Assembly (NCBI RefSeq): GCF_943192945.1
Contig: NZ_CALPCE010000002.1
Location: 62,001 to 126,000 of the forward strand
From: Anaerocaecibacter muris
Lineage (GTDB): Bacteria > Bacillota > Clostridia > Christensenellales > Pumilibacteraceae
Length of the DNA: 64,000 bases
Direction of reading: 5' to 3'
Below are positions 32,531 to 41,811 of this stretch, piece by piece (position 1 is the stretch's first letter; each line of letters starts with the position of its first letter). The notes below the pieces were generated by a model. It was not told the DNA's origin and ran no database searches. It worked only from the letters and a program-made list of their open reading frames with translations. Position numbers and translations under genes: made by a program.

Positions 32531-32562
32531 TTGACAGGGGGGGGGGGGGCTTGTGCTAAACT
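32531..32562 (+). promoter_or_regulatory. Promoter with a poly-G tract in the spacer (candidate phase-variable switch)
   Basis: TTGACA (32531-32536) is followed at once by 13 consecutive G (32537-32549), then CTTGTGC and TAAACT (32557-32562) with an upstream TG (extended -10). The present spacer is 20 bp; 10 or 11 G would give the optimal 17-18 bp. Slippage in such a tract is known to vary promoter strength in other bacteria, for example Neisseria porA. Confidence 0.7.
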
Positions 32563-32626
32563 AATTGTGTACGAATAAGAACAATAAGTGTTGTTCGTAA
32601 CAAATTTGCGGAGGAACAAAGGAAAA

Positions 32627-33715
32627 ATGACGAAACAGTCGGTTGTAAAACGGTCTATTTGTTTGGGCATTTGTTTGATACTGATTATCGCGGCGTGCAT
32701 AGTCGGGTACGATTGGAACAGGATTAGCGCGGGCGCGGGAAGCGGAAGCAATGCCGAAATCGCTTCACTAAACTCTATGGGAAATATGCTCGAAGACTTT
32801 TCTCCTCGGTTATCGGGTTATGATTATAATCAGCTACGCTATGCGACTGACGGCGAGAGCGAGGACGATGTCGAGCAGGAAAGAAAAAAATATAAAAGCG
32901 TTACGATGTACGAACGCACATCCGTGTATGCGAATGTTTCTGTAGAAGGAAATCGAGAGGATTTTTCGACGACTACTGTACAACGCGAAATGTTTGTATA
33001 CATAACGGAAAACGCAACGTTTTATAAATCCATTTGCACAATCGCTTCCGATGCGGAAGTTATGGGAAAAAACGATAAAGGCGAAGAAAAAGTGAAAAAA
33101 TCATATCGCAACACCGCTATTGATATGGAACTTTATATAAGCAAAGACAGATTTTTGTTGCGATTTAATAAGCTGAAAATGTCTGTGAACGGCAAAAGCA
33201 TTACGGGTTGCGACAGAATTATAGGGAAGTGGGGCGATTTTTCGGAAGACACATCGGTCGGGCGCGCCGTCGTTTCTGCGTTAGGGTCTGCGAATACCAA
33301 TAACTTCCGAGTGCTGAACATTATGGGCAATTATATCGGTTCTTATATCGACGACGGTTTTAGCAAAGACGGCGATAGTTATGTTATGAAAAAAGATACG
33401 TTCAAATCGTTTGCTTCTCGGTTATTATCTATAAACGGCGTTTCGTCGTCCTATCTTGACGACGGTTTTTCGGGAGAATTTGCGCTCGATTTAGGCAACG
33501 CCGAACGTCCGACGATTTCTTTGGAGTTTCGTAACGAATATGAGCACGAAAGAACTGACTTCAACGATCAAGATATAGAATCATCTGTTTCGGAATTCGA
33601 TGTGTTCGAGTTTTATAACATAAACAATACCGTTATATCCGTGCCGAACGATATTTCCACGATTTCGGCAGAAAAATTCGACGCAATAATGCAAGAAATC
33701 ACGGAGGACAAATAA
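32627..33715 (+). CDS. Membrane-anchored extracytoplasmic protein, unknown
   Basis: The ATG at 32627 is chosen for the GGAGG and AAAGGA upstream. The 362-residue protein has one N-terminal transmembrane helix (about 12-30, CLILIIAACIVGYDW) and a long polar domain rich in beta-type and charged segments. It resembles substrate-binding or adhesion scaffolds only in general composition. No enzyme motif is visible. It overlaps the next gene by 1 nt (TAATG), so both form an operon under the poly-G promoter. Its exposed position fits a phase-variable surface factor (inference). Confidence 0.75.
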   Translation: MTKQSVVKRSICLGICLILIIAACIVGYDWNRISAGAGSGSNAEIASLNSMGNMLEDFSPRLSGYDYNQLRYATDGESEDDVEQERKKYKSVTMYERTSVYANVSVEGNREDFSTTTVQREMFVYITENATFYKSICTIASDAEVMGKNDKGEEKVKKSYRNTAIDMELYISKDRFLLRFNKLKMSVNGKSITGCDRIIGKWGDFSEDTSVGRAVVSALGSANTNNFRVLNIMGNYIGSYIDDGFSKDGDSYVMKKDTFKSFASRLLSINGVSSSYLDDGFSGEFALDLGNAERPTISLEFRNEYEHERTDFNDQDIESSVSEFDVFEFYNINNTVISVPNDISTISAEKFDAIMQEITEDK

Positions 33716-34806
33716 TGGAAAATGTCAAAGAGGAAGAAGATGTAACGGTTGTCGATGCCGCCGACGGAGTAGGGGAACAGCAGAAATCCCCAATAAATAT
33801 TAAATGTATATTGTTGGTGGCGCTTGCTTCGGTAGCGCTTGCGTTTCATGTTGTTTGCATTATCTTATATCTTTTGGGCGCGGTGCAGTTTTACGGTCAG
33901 TCGCTACATCTTATAAATGCGGTTAAATTATTTCTCGATTTGTTTTCGATAAGTTATGCGACAGTTTATCGCACTCTATCGGGCGTGGGCGCATGCGCGC
34001 TGTATTTTTTGTTTCTCGGGTTTGGAATCAAGTATTTAGTTTTATCGATTAAAAGTTTTATCCCGCAAATGAAAGCAGGTTTGCGGGTTGACGTATCCGA
34101 AAAAGCGGGATTGCTTTTTACGACTGTCGATAGAAATTTTTACTTTTTTAATTCCGTGTGCATCATTGTTGTTTTATCCAACCTTACTGCGGACAGTGCG
34201 ATAACAGGCATGATGATTTTTATGATGGTTTTTGCGGGATTGTTGTTTGTAGCTCGCGGCGTAGTTCGTAATTTGTGCAAGCGTGACGATGCCACCGTCG
34301 ATTATTTATTGCTCGACGCATTTAAGGACGCCGCCGTATTTGCGGCGATATGTCTTATGATCGGTTTGCTTAACCGTACTATGTTTAAAGATTTTATATA
34401 CGGTGCGGACGCGCTTTTCAACGGCAATGTTTTATCGGTAGAAGGCGGCGCTGTTTCGTCTTTGTATGCGCTCTATGACAGTATTATAGAGCCTGTGTTA
34501 TTTGTCGCGATAGCCGGAATTTTCATTCGGCTGATGTGCGGATATTTGCGCGACGATGCGATATATAATCCGTATTTTTTAAACAAGATTATACGTCCTT
34601 TATTGATAGTTACGGCGGTTGCGTTGGTCGGGAACCTTATATTCAAATATTTGATAGTTATCGGGTCGAGTTCTTTTAGCGGAACGGTGTTTACCGATTG
34701 GTTGGGAACGATTAAATTCAGTTATATACCGATTGTGATGACGGAAGTTATTTTGTTTATAGCGAGTCGTTTGCAAATGCCGCATAAGCCGAAGGCTAAA
34801 AATTGA
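33715..34806 (+). CDS. Multi-pass membrane protein, unknown
   Basis: The 363-residue protein begins with about 25 acidic, Val-rich cytosolic residues and then has seven or eight hydrophobic segments. Examples are CILLVALASVALAFHVVCIILYLLG near 30-55 and ALYFLFLGFGIKYLVLSI near 95-115. No transporter signature is recognised. Its start codon overlaps the upstream stop (TAATG), so it is expected to work with the anchored protein encoded just before it. A perfect terminator follows. Confidence 0.75.
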   Translation: MENVKEEEDVTVVDAADGVGEQQKSPINIKCILLVALASVALAFHVVCIILYLLGAVQFYGQSLHLINAVKLFLDLFSISYATVYRTLSGVGACALYFLFLGFGIKYLVLSIKSFIPQMKAGLRVDVSEKAGLLFTTVDRNFYFFNSVCIIVVLSNLTADSAITGMMIFMMVFAGLLFVARGVVRNLCKRDDATVDYLLLDAFKDAAVFAAICLMIGLLNRTMFKDFIYGADALFNGNVLSVEGGAVSSLYALYDSIIEPVLFVAIAGIFIRLMCGYLRDDAIYNPYFLNKIIRPLLIVTAVALVGNLIFKYLIVIGSSSFSGTVFTDWLGTIKFSYIPIVMTEVILFIASRLQMPHKPKAKN

Positions 34807-34823
34807 AAAGCACAAATATATGA

Positions 34824-34859
34824 AAACCCCTCGAACGGTTAAAACGTATCGAGGGGTTT
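34824..34859. terminator. Bidirectional terminator
   Basis: AAACCCCTCGA (34824-34834) pairs with TCGAGGGGTTT (34849-34859), between the convergent membrane operon and ilvN. Confidence 0.88.
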
Positions 34860-34862
34860 CTT

Positions 34863-35372
34863 TTAGCTGTTGAGTTTGCCGCCGCCGCGTTCGAGCGCGG
34901 TGAGTCCCGTGCGCGACAGTTCGATTATTCCGTATGATTTAAGAACTTCTATAAACCCGTCGATTTTGCCGGGCTTGCCCGTCAGTTCCATGACTATCGA
35001 GTCGGGCGAGAGGTCTACTATTTTTGCTTCGTAGGTGCGCGCGACCGTTTCGATTTCCGCGCGCTTGTCCGCCGCCGCGTTTATCTTTATAAGCAACAGT
35101 TCGCGTAAAACCGATTTGTTTGCGTTCAGTTCGCCCGTTAGCTTGCAGTCGGGCAATTTACCGAGCTGTAACACTATTTGTTTAAGCACGCTGTCGTCGC
35201 CGCGAACGACTATCGTCATGCGCGACAGTTTTTCGTCTTCCGTGGCGCAAACGGCGAGCGAATCTATATTGTAACACCGTCGCGCAAACAGCCCCGATAT
35301 GCGGGTAAGAACACCGCTTTCGTTGCTTACAAGCGCGGATATTATATGCGATTTTTCGGTACTCCCGTTCAC
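34863..35372 (-). CDS. ilvN: Acetolactate synthase small (regulatory) subunit
   Basis: IlvN stimulates the catalytic subunit and usually confers valine feedback inhibition. The 169-residue protein has an N-terminal ACT domain (HIISALVSNESGVLTRISGLFARR, then NIDSLAV) and a C-terminal ALS_ss domain (RELLLIKINA to GIIELSRTGLTAL). The GTG start at 35372 overlaps the TGA of ilvB (GTGA) and has AAGGAGA upstream; longer in-frame starts lie inside ilvB. It is the second gene of ilvBN. Confidence 0.95.
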   Translation of the reverse strand: MNGSTEKSHIISALVSNESGVLTRISGLFARRCYNIDSLAVCATEDEKLSRMTIVVRGDDSVLKQIVLQLGKLPDCKLTGELNANKSVLRELLLIKINAAADKRAEIETVARTYEAKIVDLSPDSIVMELTGKPGKIDGFIEVLKSYGIIELSRTGLTALERGGGKLNS

Positions 35373-37045
35373 TGTCGGTTCTCCTTTTTCGGCTCGTCCA
35401 AGCTCGTTATTATGTCGTTCATCGTCTTGCCCGGGGGGATCATGGGCAGTACGAATTCGTCGCGGTCTATCTTGCAATCGACCACCGTCACGCCGTTTTC
35501 GCTCAACGCCGTATCGACGATTTTAGCAACGTCCTTGTCGTCGTCGAGTATATATCCCTTTGCGCCGAACGCTTCGGCTATCTTGACAAAATCGGTTTTG
35601 TTCCCGTCCAGATTTGTAGAAGAATACCGCCCGCCGTAGAACAGGGTTTGCCATTGCCGCACCATGCCGAGCGTTCTGTTATCGAACACGAACACCGTTA
35701 TAGGCAGGTTTAGGCGGGTAGCGGTCGCCAGTTCGTTCATGTTCATGTGGAACGATCCGTCGCCCGTAAACAGCACGGCGCGCTTGCCCGTGCCAACCGC
35801 GCCGCCAATCGCCGCGCCCAGTCCGAAGCCCATTGTTCCCAGTCCGCCGCTTGTCAAAAACGTGCGCGGCGCGGGGAACGAATACTCCTGCGCCACCCAC
35901 ATTTGATGTTGCCCCACGTCCGTTGCGACAATCGCGTCGCGCGCGTGCGCGGATACGTATCTAATTACCGTGCGCGGCGACAGCTTGCCTTTGCAGTCGG
36001 GCAGCGGATATTCGCGTTTAAGCTCCGCGTTGAGTTGCAGCATTGTTTCGTCCGCCTTTTGCTCGACGCGCGCGTTGAGCAGTTCGAGCGTTTGCTTGAC
36101 GTCGCCGCAAATATGCGCGTCGGTGGTCACGTTTTTGTCTATTTCCGCCGCGTCGATGTCTATATGCAGAATTTTGGCGTGCTTGCAAAACTTGGTGCGG
36201 TCGCCCGCGACCCTGTCCGAAAACCGTGCGCCCGCCGCTATTACGAGGTCGCTCTGTCCTATGAGCCGCGCGACCGAAGCGTGACCGTGCATGCCTATCA
36301 TGCCCGCATAGTACTTGCTTGTTTTGGGTAGCGCCGAAAGTCCCATGACCGACAATGCGACGGGCGCTTTTATGCGCTCGGCAAACTGCGTAAGTTGTTC
36401 GCTTGCGTCGGAAGCAATGCACCCGCCGCCCGCGTATATTACGGGGCGTTTGGCGGCGTTAATGAGATTGACGGCGGCGGTTATATCTTTTGGCTCGGTC
36501 GGCGCGCTCGGCGGATCGGACGGTTTTTGTTCGTACTCGATCATCGCTTGCTGTACGTCTTTGGGTACGTCTACCAGTACGGGACCTTGTCTGCCCGATT
36601 TGGCAAGCGAAAACGCGCGACGTATTACGTCGGGCAGATCTTGCGCGTTTTTGACAATAAAGTTGTGTTTGGTCACGGGCATGGTTATTCCCGCTATGTC
36701 CACTTCCTGAAAGCTGTCGCGACCGAGTAGCGGCACGGGCACGTTGCCAGTTATGGCGACAAGCGGCACGCTGTCGAGATATGCGTCTGCTATGCCCGTG
36801 ACAAGGTTGGTCGCCCCCGGACCGGACGTCGCGATGACGACGCCGACTTTGCCGGTCGCTTTGGCGTAACCCTCTGCGGCGTGCGCCGCGCCCTGTTCGT
36901 GCGACGTGAGCACGCTTGTTATTTTCGGTTCTCTATACAATTCGTCGAACAGGTCTATTATTTGTCCGCCGGGGTAACCGAATACGGTTGTGGCGTTCTG
37001 TTCGAGCAGGCATTTGACAATCGCCGCCGCGCCTTTGATTTTCAT
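35369..37045 (-). CDS. ilvB: Acetolactate synthase large (catalytic) subunit
   Basis: IlvB condenses pyruvate with pyruvate or 2-oxobutyrate using thiamine diphosphate, FAD and Mg. The 558-residue protein has the FGYPGGQIIDLFDEL start, the catalytic Glu in TSHEQGAAHAAEGYA, the FAD region, and the ThDP-Mg motif GDGSFHMNMNEL near 430-445. The ATG at 37045 is preceded by AAAGGACA; a longer frame upstream runs antisense over the thioesterase gene and is rejected. The promoter is on the minus strand at 37082-37110. Confidence 0.96.
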   Translation of the reverse strand: MKIKGAAAIVKCLLEQNATTVFGYPGGQIIDLFDELYREPKITSVLTSHEQGAAHAAEGYAKATGKVGVVIATSGPGATNLVTGIADAYLDSVPLVAITGNVPVPLLGRDSFQEVDIAGITMPVTKHNFIVKNAQDLPDVIRRAFSLAKSGRQGPVLVDVPKDVQQAMIEYEQKPSDPPSAPTEPKDITAAVNLINAAKRPVIYAGGGCIASDASEQLTQFAERIKAPVALSVMGLSALPKTSKYYAGMIGMHGHASVARLIGQSDLVIAAGARFSDRVAGDRTKFCKHAKILHIDIDAAEIDKNVTTDAHICGDVKQTLELLNARVEQKADETMLQLNAELKREYPLPDCKGKLSPRTVIRYVSAHARDAIVATDVGQHQMWVAQEYSFPAPRTFLTSGGLGTMGFGLGAAIGGAVGTGKRAVLFTGDGSFHMNMNELATATRLNLPITVFVFDNRTLGMVRQWQTLFYGGRYSSTNLDGNKTDFVKIAEAFGAKGYILDDDKDVAKIVDTALSENGVTVVDCKIDRDEFVLPMIPPGKTMNDIITSLDEPKKENRQ

Positions 37046-37081
37046 TGACTGTCCTTTTTTTTCGCTTTGTGTATTTTGATA

Positions 37082-37150
37082 ATTATAGCCTATGCGACGC
37101 ATTTTGTCAATTATTAAACCGTTGACTTTTGGTCGCGAGCGGTGTAAACT
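37082..37150. promoter_or_regulatory. Divergent promoters of ilvBN and the thioesterase gene
   Basis: Minus strand: TTGACA (37105-37110), 17 bp containing the dyad ATGCG-T-CGCAT, TATAAT (37082-37087). Plus strand: TTGACT (37122-37127), 17 bp, TAAACT (37145-37150). The dyad in the ilvBN spacer could be an operator, but no known consensus is matched. Confidence 0.75.
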
Positions 37151-37180
37151 GTATATATTACCATTGCGAGAGGAAGAACC

Positions 37181-37684
37181 ATGAAAGTAGTTTCCAAGCA
37201 AAACAATTCGCACATGTGCCTTATTTGCGGTATGAACAACTCTGCGGGCGTTCGCGGACAGTTTTACAATATGGAGGACGGCTCCGTCGGCGGACTGTTC
37301 ACTTTTCGCGAGGAGCACCAAAGCTACCCCGGACGTGTGCACGGAGGTATGCTCGCAACCATGATAGACGAGCTTGCGGGCAGGGTGCTGTGGGTGGATT
37401 GCCCGGACAAAATCGCCGTGACTATGGACATCAACGTCAAGTACCGCAAACCCGTGCCGTACAATACGCCGCTTAAAGGTCGCGGCATGTACACCGAGCG
37501 GCTGTCGCGCGCGTACAGCGCAAAGTGCTACATAATGGATATGGACAATAATATCCTTGCCGAGGGCATCGCCAAGTATTTGATTTTGCCCGTCGAAAAA
37601 GTTTGCGACGCGTCGCTCGACGAGGAACTGGATATTTACGTCAAAGACGACGTCACCGAAATAGATTTCGGGGAAAACCGATAG
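37181..37684 (+). CDS. PaaI-type hotdog-fold thioesterase
   Basis: The 167-residue protein has the hotdog core with YPGRVHGGMLATMIDELAGRVLWV (central helix and its catalytic Asp/Glu) and DINVKYRKPVPYNTPLKGRG (strand region), matching the PaaI/4HBT thioesterase family. The N-terminus carries MCLICGMNN, a two-cysteine segment seen in one subgroup, and the last 30 residues form an acidic tail. It likely hydrolyses an acyl-CoA or acyl-carrier substrate, not identifiable here. AGAGGAAG precedes the ATG. Confidence 0.88.
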   Translation: MKVVSKQNNSHMCLICGMNNSAGVRGQFYNMEDGSVGGLFTFREEHQSYPGRVHGGMLATMIDELAGRVLWVDCPDKIAVTMDINVKYRKPVPYNTPLKGRGMYTERLSRAYSAKCYIMDMDNNILAEGIAKYLILPVEKVCDASLDEELDIYVKDDVTEIDFGENR

Positions 37685-37712
37685 AAGTATAAGGCATAAA
37701 AATATGCAATAG

Positions 37713-37745
37713 AAAATCGGCGGGGCAATAAGCCGCGCCGATTTT
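37713..37745. terminator. Bidirectional terminator
   Basis: AAAATCGGCG (37713-37722) pairs with CGCCGATTTT (37736-37745), between the convergent thioesterase and rubrerythrin genes. Confidence 0.85.
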
Positions 37746-37766
37746 TGTGTTTTGATATTTATAAGA

Positions 37767-38294
37767 TTATTTGCCGAAGTAGCGTTTGAGAAGTCCCGCA
37801 AAGCCTGCGCCGTGACGCGCTTCGTCCTTTGCCATTTCGTGCACGGTGTCGTGGATAGCGTCATAGCCGAGCTGTTTGGCTTTTTTGGCGATCATGAGCT
37901 TGCCTTCGCATGCGCCCGCTTCCGCCGCCGCGCGGAGTTCGAGGTTTTTCTTGGTCGAGGGGGTAACGACTTCGCCCAAAAGTTCGGCGAACTTCGCGGC
38001 GTGTTCCGCTTCTTCCAAAGCGTAACGTTTATACGCTTCGGCTATTTCGGGATAGCCCTCTCTGTCCGCGACTCTCGACATGGCGAGGTACATGCCGACC
38101 TCGGTACATTCGCCCATAAAGTTGGCGTGAAGTCCGTCCATGATTTCCTTGTCTTCGACTACGCCGTCGCCCACAACGTGCTCGCAAGCAAATTTGTTGC
38201 CGTCCTCTACGGGTACGAACTTTTTGGCGCCGCATACGGGGCAGACGTCCACTCCGTCCTCTACGATTTCGCCGCAAACCGCACATCTTTTCAT
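37767..38294 (-). CDS. Reverse rubrerythrin (N-terminal rubredoxin, ferritin-like domain)
   Basis: The 175-residue protein opens with a rubredoxin-type iron site (CAVCG and CPVCG, residues 4-23), ahead of a ferritin-like diiron domain with [15 protein letters not shown] and [16 protein letters not shown]. Classical rubrerythrin has the reverse order, so this is a reverse rubrerythrin, the NADH-linked peroxide reductase common in Clostridia. It marks an anaerobic, oxygen-defended lifestyle. AAGGAGA precedes the ATG at 38294; its promoter is on the minus strand at 38333-38361. Confidence 0.94.
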   Translation of the reverse strand: MKRCAVCGEIVEDGVDVCPVCGAKKFVPVEDGNKFACEHVVGDGVVEDKEIMDGLHANFMGECTEVGMYLAMSRVADREGYPEIAEAYKRYALEEAEHAAKFAELLGEVVTPSTKKNLELRAAAEAGACEGKLMIAKKAKQLGYDAIHDTVHEMAKDEARHGAGFAGLLKRYFGK

Positions 38295-38332
38295 GTTTGT
38301 ATTCTCCTTGTTATTGAATTTGGATTTATCTA

Positions 38333-38361
38333 TATATACCACACCGCACGGAACTTGTCAA
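38333..38361 (-). promoter_or_regulatory. Promoter of the rubrerythrin gene
   Basis: On the minus strand TTGACA (38356-38361), 17 bp, TATATA (38333-38338). No PerR box was recognised. Confidence 0.75.
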
Positions 38362-38520
38362 TAATTTTAGAGGGGTGCGTCGTAAATTTCGCGACCGCGC
38401 ACCTCGGCGGAGCGGCGAGGTTTTTCCGGGCGGGCACGGCATTTTTATCTGTGTTCGGCGCGGAACGTGCGGCGGCGCGCGAGCATATTCAAATTTTGCG
38501 GCGAAACGTGCCGAATTGAT

Positions 38521-38549
38521 TTGATTTTTGGCGCGAGTAGTGCTATTAT
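38521..38549 (+). promoter_or_regulatory. Extended -10 promoter of the MATE gene
   Basis: TTGATT (38521-38526), 17 bp, TG-C-TATTAT (hexamer 38544-38549); the leader is about 16 nt with no Shine-Dalgarno sequence. Confidence 0.65.
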
Positions 38550-38571
38550 TTATCGTGCGGACGAAATTATC

Positions 38572-40017
38572 ATGTCGGATACAATAAAGAACAAGACCAA
38601 GCAGATGGATATGCTGCACGGTCCTATGATGAAGAATATTTTGCTGTTTGCCTTGCCGCTCGCCGCGAGCGGTATTTTACAGCAACTTTTCACGTCCGCG
38701 GACATGGCGGTAATTTTTTGGTTCGAGGGCATTGTCGCGCAGAGCGCGGTAAACAGCAACGGCGCGCTCGTCAACCTTTTGATCAACTTGTTTACGGGCA
38801 TGGCTGTCGGCGCGACCGTCGTTATTGCCGAGTATATAGGGCGCAAGCACACCGACGATATTCACAGCATTGTTTTTACGTCCATGATTATCGCGGTTGT
38901 CAGCGGCGTGGTGCTGTTGGGCGTGGGGATAGGCGTCGCCGAACCGTTGCTCAAAGTTATGGACACTCCGTCCGAAGCATTGCCGCTCGCCACGCAATAC
39001 CTGCGCATTTATTTTGTGGGCATGCCGTTTTTAATGGTGTTCGATTTCGGCGCGGCTATTTTGCGGAGCGTGGGCGACACCAAACGCGCGCTTATAACGC
39101 TTTTGATAACGGGTGTGCTCAACGTCGGGCTTAACTTTTTGTTTGTCGCGGCGTGCGACATGAGCGTCGCGGGCGTTGCGCTCGCTACCGTAATTTCCAA
39201 CATCGTTTGCGCCGTGCTCGTTATCGTGTTTATTATGAAAAACGACATGCTTCGCATGCGGCGCAAGCAGTCCAAATTCCGCCTCGAATACTTGAAACGG
39301 ATATTCACTATCGGTATTCCCGCGGGGTTGCAGGGCGTTGTGTTTTCCATAGCCAATGTTTGTATCCAGACCGCGGTCAACGGGTTTGGCGAGCAAGCCG
39401 TTGCGGGTAGCGGAGACGCGATAAACTTCGAGTATTACGCTTATTATTTCGTCAGCGCGTTTGCGCAAGCGACAGTGACCTTTTTCGGACAGAATTTCGC
39501 GGCGGGCGAATACGAACGTTGTAAGCGGATTTTTAAACTGAATATGTTAGCCGCGCTTGTCGTGTCGGGCGTGTTGAGCTTTATTTTCACGATAGGCGGG
39601 CGGCTGTTTATACGGATTTACACGAACGACGAGGTTGCGATTAGGTTTGCGCTTATCCGCATGTGGAGCGTGTTGACGGGTTGCGCGCTGTCGGCATTGT
39701 ACGAGATTGCGGGCGGCGCATTGCGCGGCATGGGACATTCGTTGCTTCCCGCCGTGCTCACCGTACTGGGGTCGTGCATACTGCGCATTATTTGGATTTA
39801 TACCGTGTTTGCCGCGAATAAGCAGTTTTGGCTGTTGATGATTATATATCCCATTTCGTGGGCGATTACGGGCGCGGCTATGCTTGTCAGTTACTTCGTT
39901 ATAAGCAGAAAGGCGTTTAAAAAAGCCGCCGAGGATAGCGGCGACGGGCGAGACCCCGATTGTTCGGTGCCCGCTGTGTCGGTTGCGGCAAGCGAAACGG
40001 CGAGCGCCGCAGAGTGA
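38572..40017 (+). CDS. MATE-family efflux transporter
   Basis: The 481-residue protein has twelve hydrophobic segments in two six-helix halves. MATE hallmarks are GPMMKNILLFALPLAASGILQ at the start, GMAVGATVVIAEYIGRKH, and GIPAGLQGVVFSIAN at the start of the second half. MATE proteins export drugs or metabolites with Na+ or H+. The C-terminus has a short acidic cytosolic tail. ATG 38572 is the first plausible start after the promoter, though without a ribosome-binding site. The ABC-F gene follows after 17 nt and may be cotranscribed. Confidence 0.92.
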   Translation: MSDTIKNKTKQMDMLHGPMMKNILLFALPLAASGILQQLFTSADMAVIFWFEGIVAQSAVNSNGALVNLLINLFTGMAVGATVVIAEYIGRKHTDDIHSIVFTSMIIAVVSGVVLLGVGIGVAEPLLKVMDTPSEALPLATQYLRIYFVGMPFLMVFDFGAAILRSVGDTKRALITLLITGVLNVGLNFLFVAACDMSVAGVALATVISNIVCAVLVIVFIMKNDMLRMRRKQSKFRLEYLKRIFTIGIPAGLQGVVFSIANVCIQTAVNGFGEQAVAGSGDAINFEYYAYYFVSAFAQATVTFFGQNFAAGEYERCKRIFKLNMLAALVVSGVLSFIFTIGGRLFIRIYTNDEVAIRFALIRMWSVLTGCALSALYEIAGGALRGMGHSLLPAVLTVLGSCILRIIWIYTVFAANKQFWLLMIIYPISWAITGAAMLVSYFVISRKAFKKAAEDSGDGRDPDCSVPAVSVAASETASAAE

Positions 40018-40034
40018 TTTTTTCGTGATTTATT

Positions 40035-41660
40035 ATGATAAGAGCCAATAAGATCAGCCTTGCGTTCGGGACGGAAACGATTTACGACGACGCGGATTTT
40101 ACGCTCGGCGACAAGGATAAAACGGGAATAGTAGGCGTGAACGGCGCGGGCAAAACCACGCTGTTTAAAGTCATGCTCGGACAGAAGGAATTAGACGGCG
40201 GGTCGCTGGCGTTCGGCTCGGCGCGCGTCGGCTATCTTCCGCAGGAAATAGAGTTCGACGACAGGCAAAAAACGGTTTGGGAGTATTTGTGCGAAGGCAG
40301 ACCCGTCCGTCGTTTGGAAGCGCGTTTGAACCGAATTTACGATGAGCTGTCCGTTGCCGACGAGCGCGAACAGACGGCGTTGCTCGCCGAAATGTCGAAT
40401 ATTCAGTCGGAACTGGACGGTTACGACGCGTACAACGCCGAGAACGTTTTGCTCGAATTGATATTCGACATGCAAATCGACGACGTGTTGCTGGATATGC
40501 GACTGGGCGATCTGTCGGGCGGGCAAAAGTCCAAGGTCGCGTTTGCGCGCGTGCTGTATTCCAACGCGCAGATTTTGTTGCTGGACGAGCCGACCAACCA
40601 CCTCGACGCGTCAACCAAGGGGTTTGTCACCAAATTCTTAAAGGAATACAACGGCAGCGTGCTTATAATAAGTCACGACGTGGCGTTCCTCGACTCCATT
40701 GTGGGCAAGATTTTGTTTGTCAATAAGACCACGCACAGGACGACAGTGTACGACGGAAACTATACGACGTTTAAACGTCGGTACGCGCAGGAACAGCTTT
40801 TAAAGGAATTGCGCATAGCGCAACAGGAACAGGAAATTAAAAAGCTGTCCGATTTCGTGCTAAAAGCGAAGCAGGCGAGCCGCACGAACCACAATCTGAA
40901 ACGCATGGGGCAGGACAGAGAAGTCAAACTTGCAAAGGCGATAGCCGCGCTCGAAAAGCGGGATAAGCTGTATAAGCATGTTAAAATGCGGCTCGAACCC
41001 AAACGCGAGAGCGCGAAGATACCGCTCGAAGTCAAAAACTTGTCGTTTAATTACGCCGACCGTCCCAAGCTGTACGACAAGCTGTCGTTTAATCTTGTGG
41101 GCAACGAGCGATTTTTGATAGTCGGCGAAAACGGCGTCGGCAAGTCCACTCTGTTAAAATTGATAATGGGCGTGTTGCACCCGACAGGCGGCGAAGTTGT
41201 TTTCAATCCCAAAACGGATACGGCGTACTATGCGCAGGAGTTGGAACTACTTGACGAAAATAAGACTGTGTTGGAAAACGTCGAGAGCGCGAGCTATACC
41301 GACTTGCAACTGCGCAATGTGTTGGGCAATTTTTTGTTTAACGGCGACGCGGTTTTCAAGCGCGTGGGATTGCTGTCACCGGGGGAGAAAGCGCGCATTG
41401 CGCTTTGCAAGTTGTTGATAACAAAGGCAAACTTGCTAATTCTCGACGAGCCGACCAACCACCTCGACCCCGACACGCAAGCGGTAATAGGCGAGAATTT
41501 CCGCGACTATACGGGCACGATTTTGGTCGTAAGTCATAATCCCGAATTCGTCGAGCAAATAGGAATTACGCGCATGCTTATTTTACCCGAGGGCAAAATA
41601 GTCGATTATTCCAAAGAGTTGCTTTCTTATTACTATATACTCAACACAGACTTTGTGTAA
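40035..41660 (+). CDS. ABC-F family ATPase (ribosome-associated)
   Basis: The 541-residue soluble protein has two ABC cassettes. Walker A motifs are GVNGAGKTT (about 35-43) and GENGVGKST (about 367), signature motifs are LSGGQKSK and LSPGEKAR, and both Walker B motifs read LLLDEPTNHLD or LILDEPTNHLD. A charged linker between them includes the arm-like LLKELRIAQQEQEIKKL region. No transmembrane part is present. ABC-F proteins act on the ribosomal E-site in translation control or antibiotic protection. The position behind a MATE pump hints at a drug-response pair (inference). Confidence 0.93.
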   Translation: MIRANKISLAFGTETIYDDADFTLGDKDKTGIVGVNGAGKTTLFKVMLGQKELDGGSLAFGSARVGYLPQEIEFDDRQKTVWEYLCEGRPVRRLEARLNRIYDELSVADEREQTALLAEMSNIQSELDGYDAYNAENVLLELIFDMQIDDVLLDMRLGDLSGGQKSKVAFARVLYSNAQILLLDEPTNHLDASTKGFVTKFLKEYNGSVLIISHDVAFLDSIVGKILFVNKTTHRTTVYDGNYTTFKRRYAQEQLLKELRIAQQEQEIKKLSDFVLKAKQASRTNHNLKRMGQDREVKLAKAIAALEKRDKLYKHVKMRLEPKRESAKIPLEVKNLSFNYADRPKLYDKLSFNLVGNERFLIVGENGVGKSTLLKLIMGVLHPTGGEVVFNPKTDTAYYAQELELLDENKTVLENVESASYTDLQLRNVLGNFLFNGDAVFKRVGLLSPGEKARIALCKLLITKANLLILDEPTNHLDPDTQAVIGENFRDYTGTILVVSHNPEFVEQIGITRMLILPEGKIVDYSKELLSYYYILNTDFV

Positions 41661-41745
41661 GCGTCGCGCGAGTGGGCGACAATATCATAAAAACGATAAA
41701 AATAATTGTTTTTCACCATATGCAATAGAACAGTAACAAACGAAA

Positions 41746-41786
41746 AAAACCGCTAATAAACAGCGGTTTTCACTTGGTGCACCCAA
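41746..41786 (-). other. Left island boundary: terminator plus duplicated tRNA 3'-end core (attL candidate)
   Basis: AAAACCGCT/AGCGGTTTT (41746-41754, 41762-41770) is followed by CTTGGTGCACCCAA (41773-41786). On the minus strand this reads as a tRNA 3' end including CCA followed by a terminator with a T-run. The same 14 bp forms the 3' end of the intact tRNA-Arg at 52575-52588. It marks the probable original end of that tRNA transcript before insertion. Confidence 0.6.
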
Positions 41787-41811
41787 GCATAAGAATGTCG
41801 AACTACTTCGT

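Noticed and set aside
37046-37864. N-terminal extension of the ilvB frame
   Set aside because: It overlaps the thioesterase gene in antisense and lies upstream of the ilvBN promoter; IlvB homology begins at 37045.
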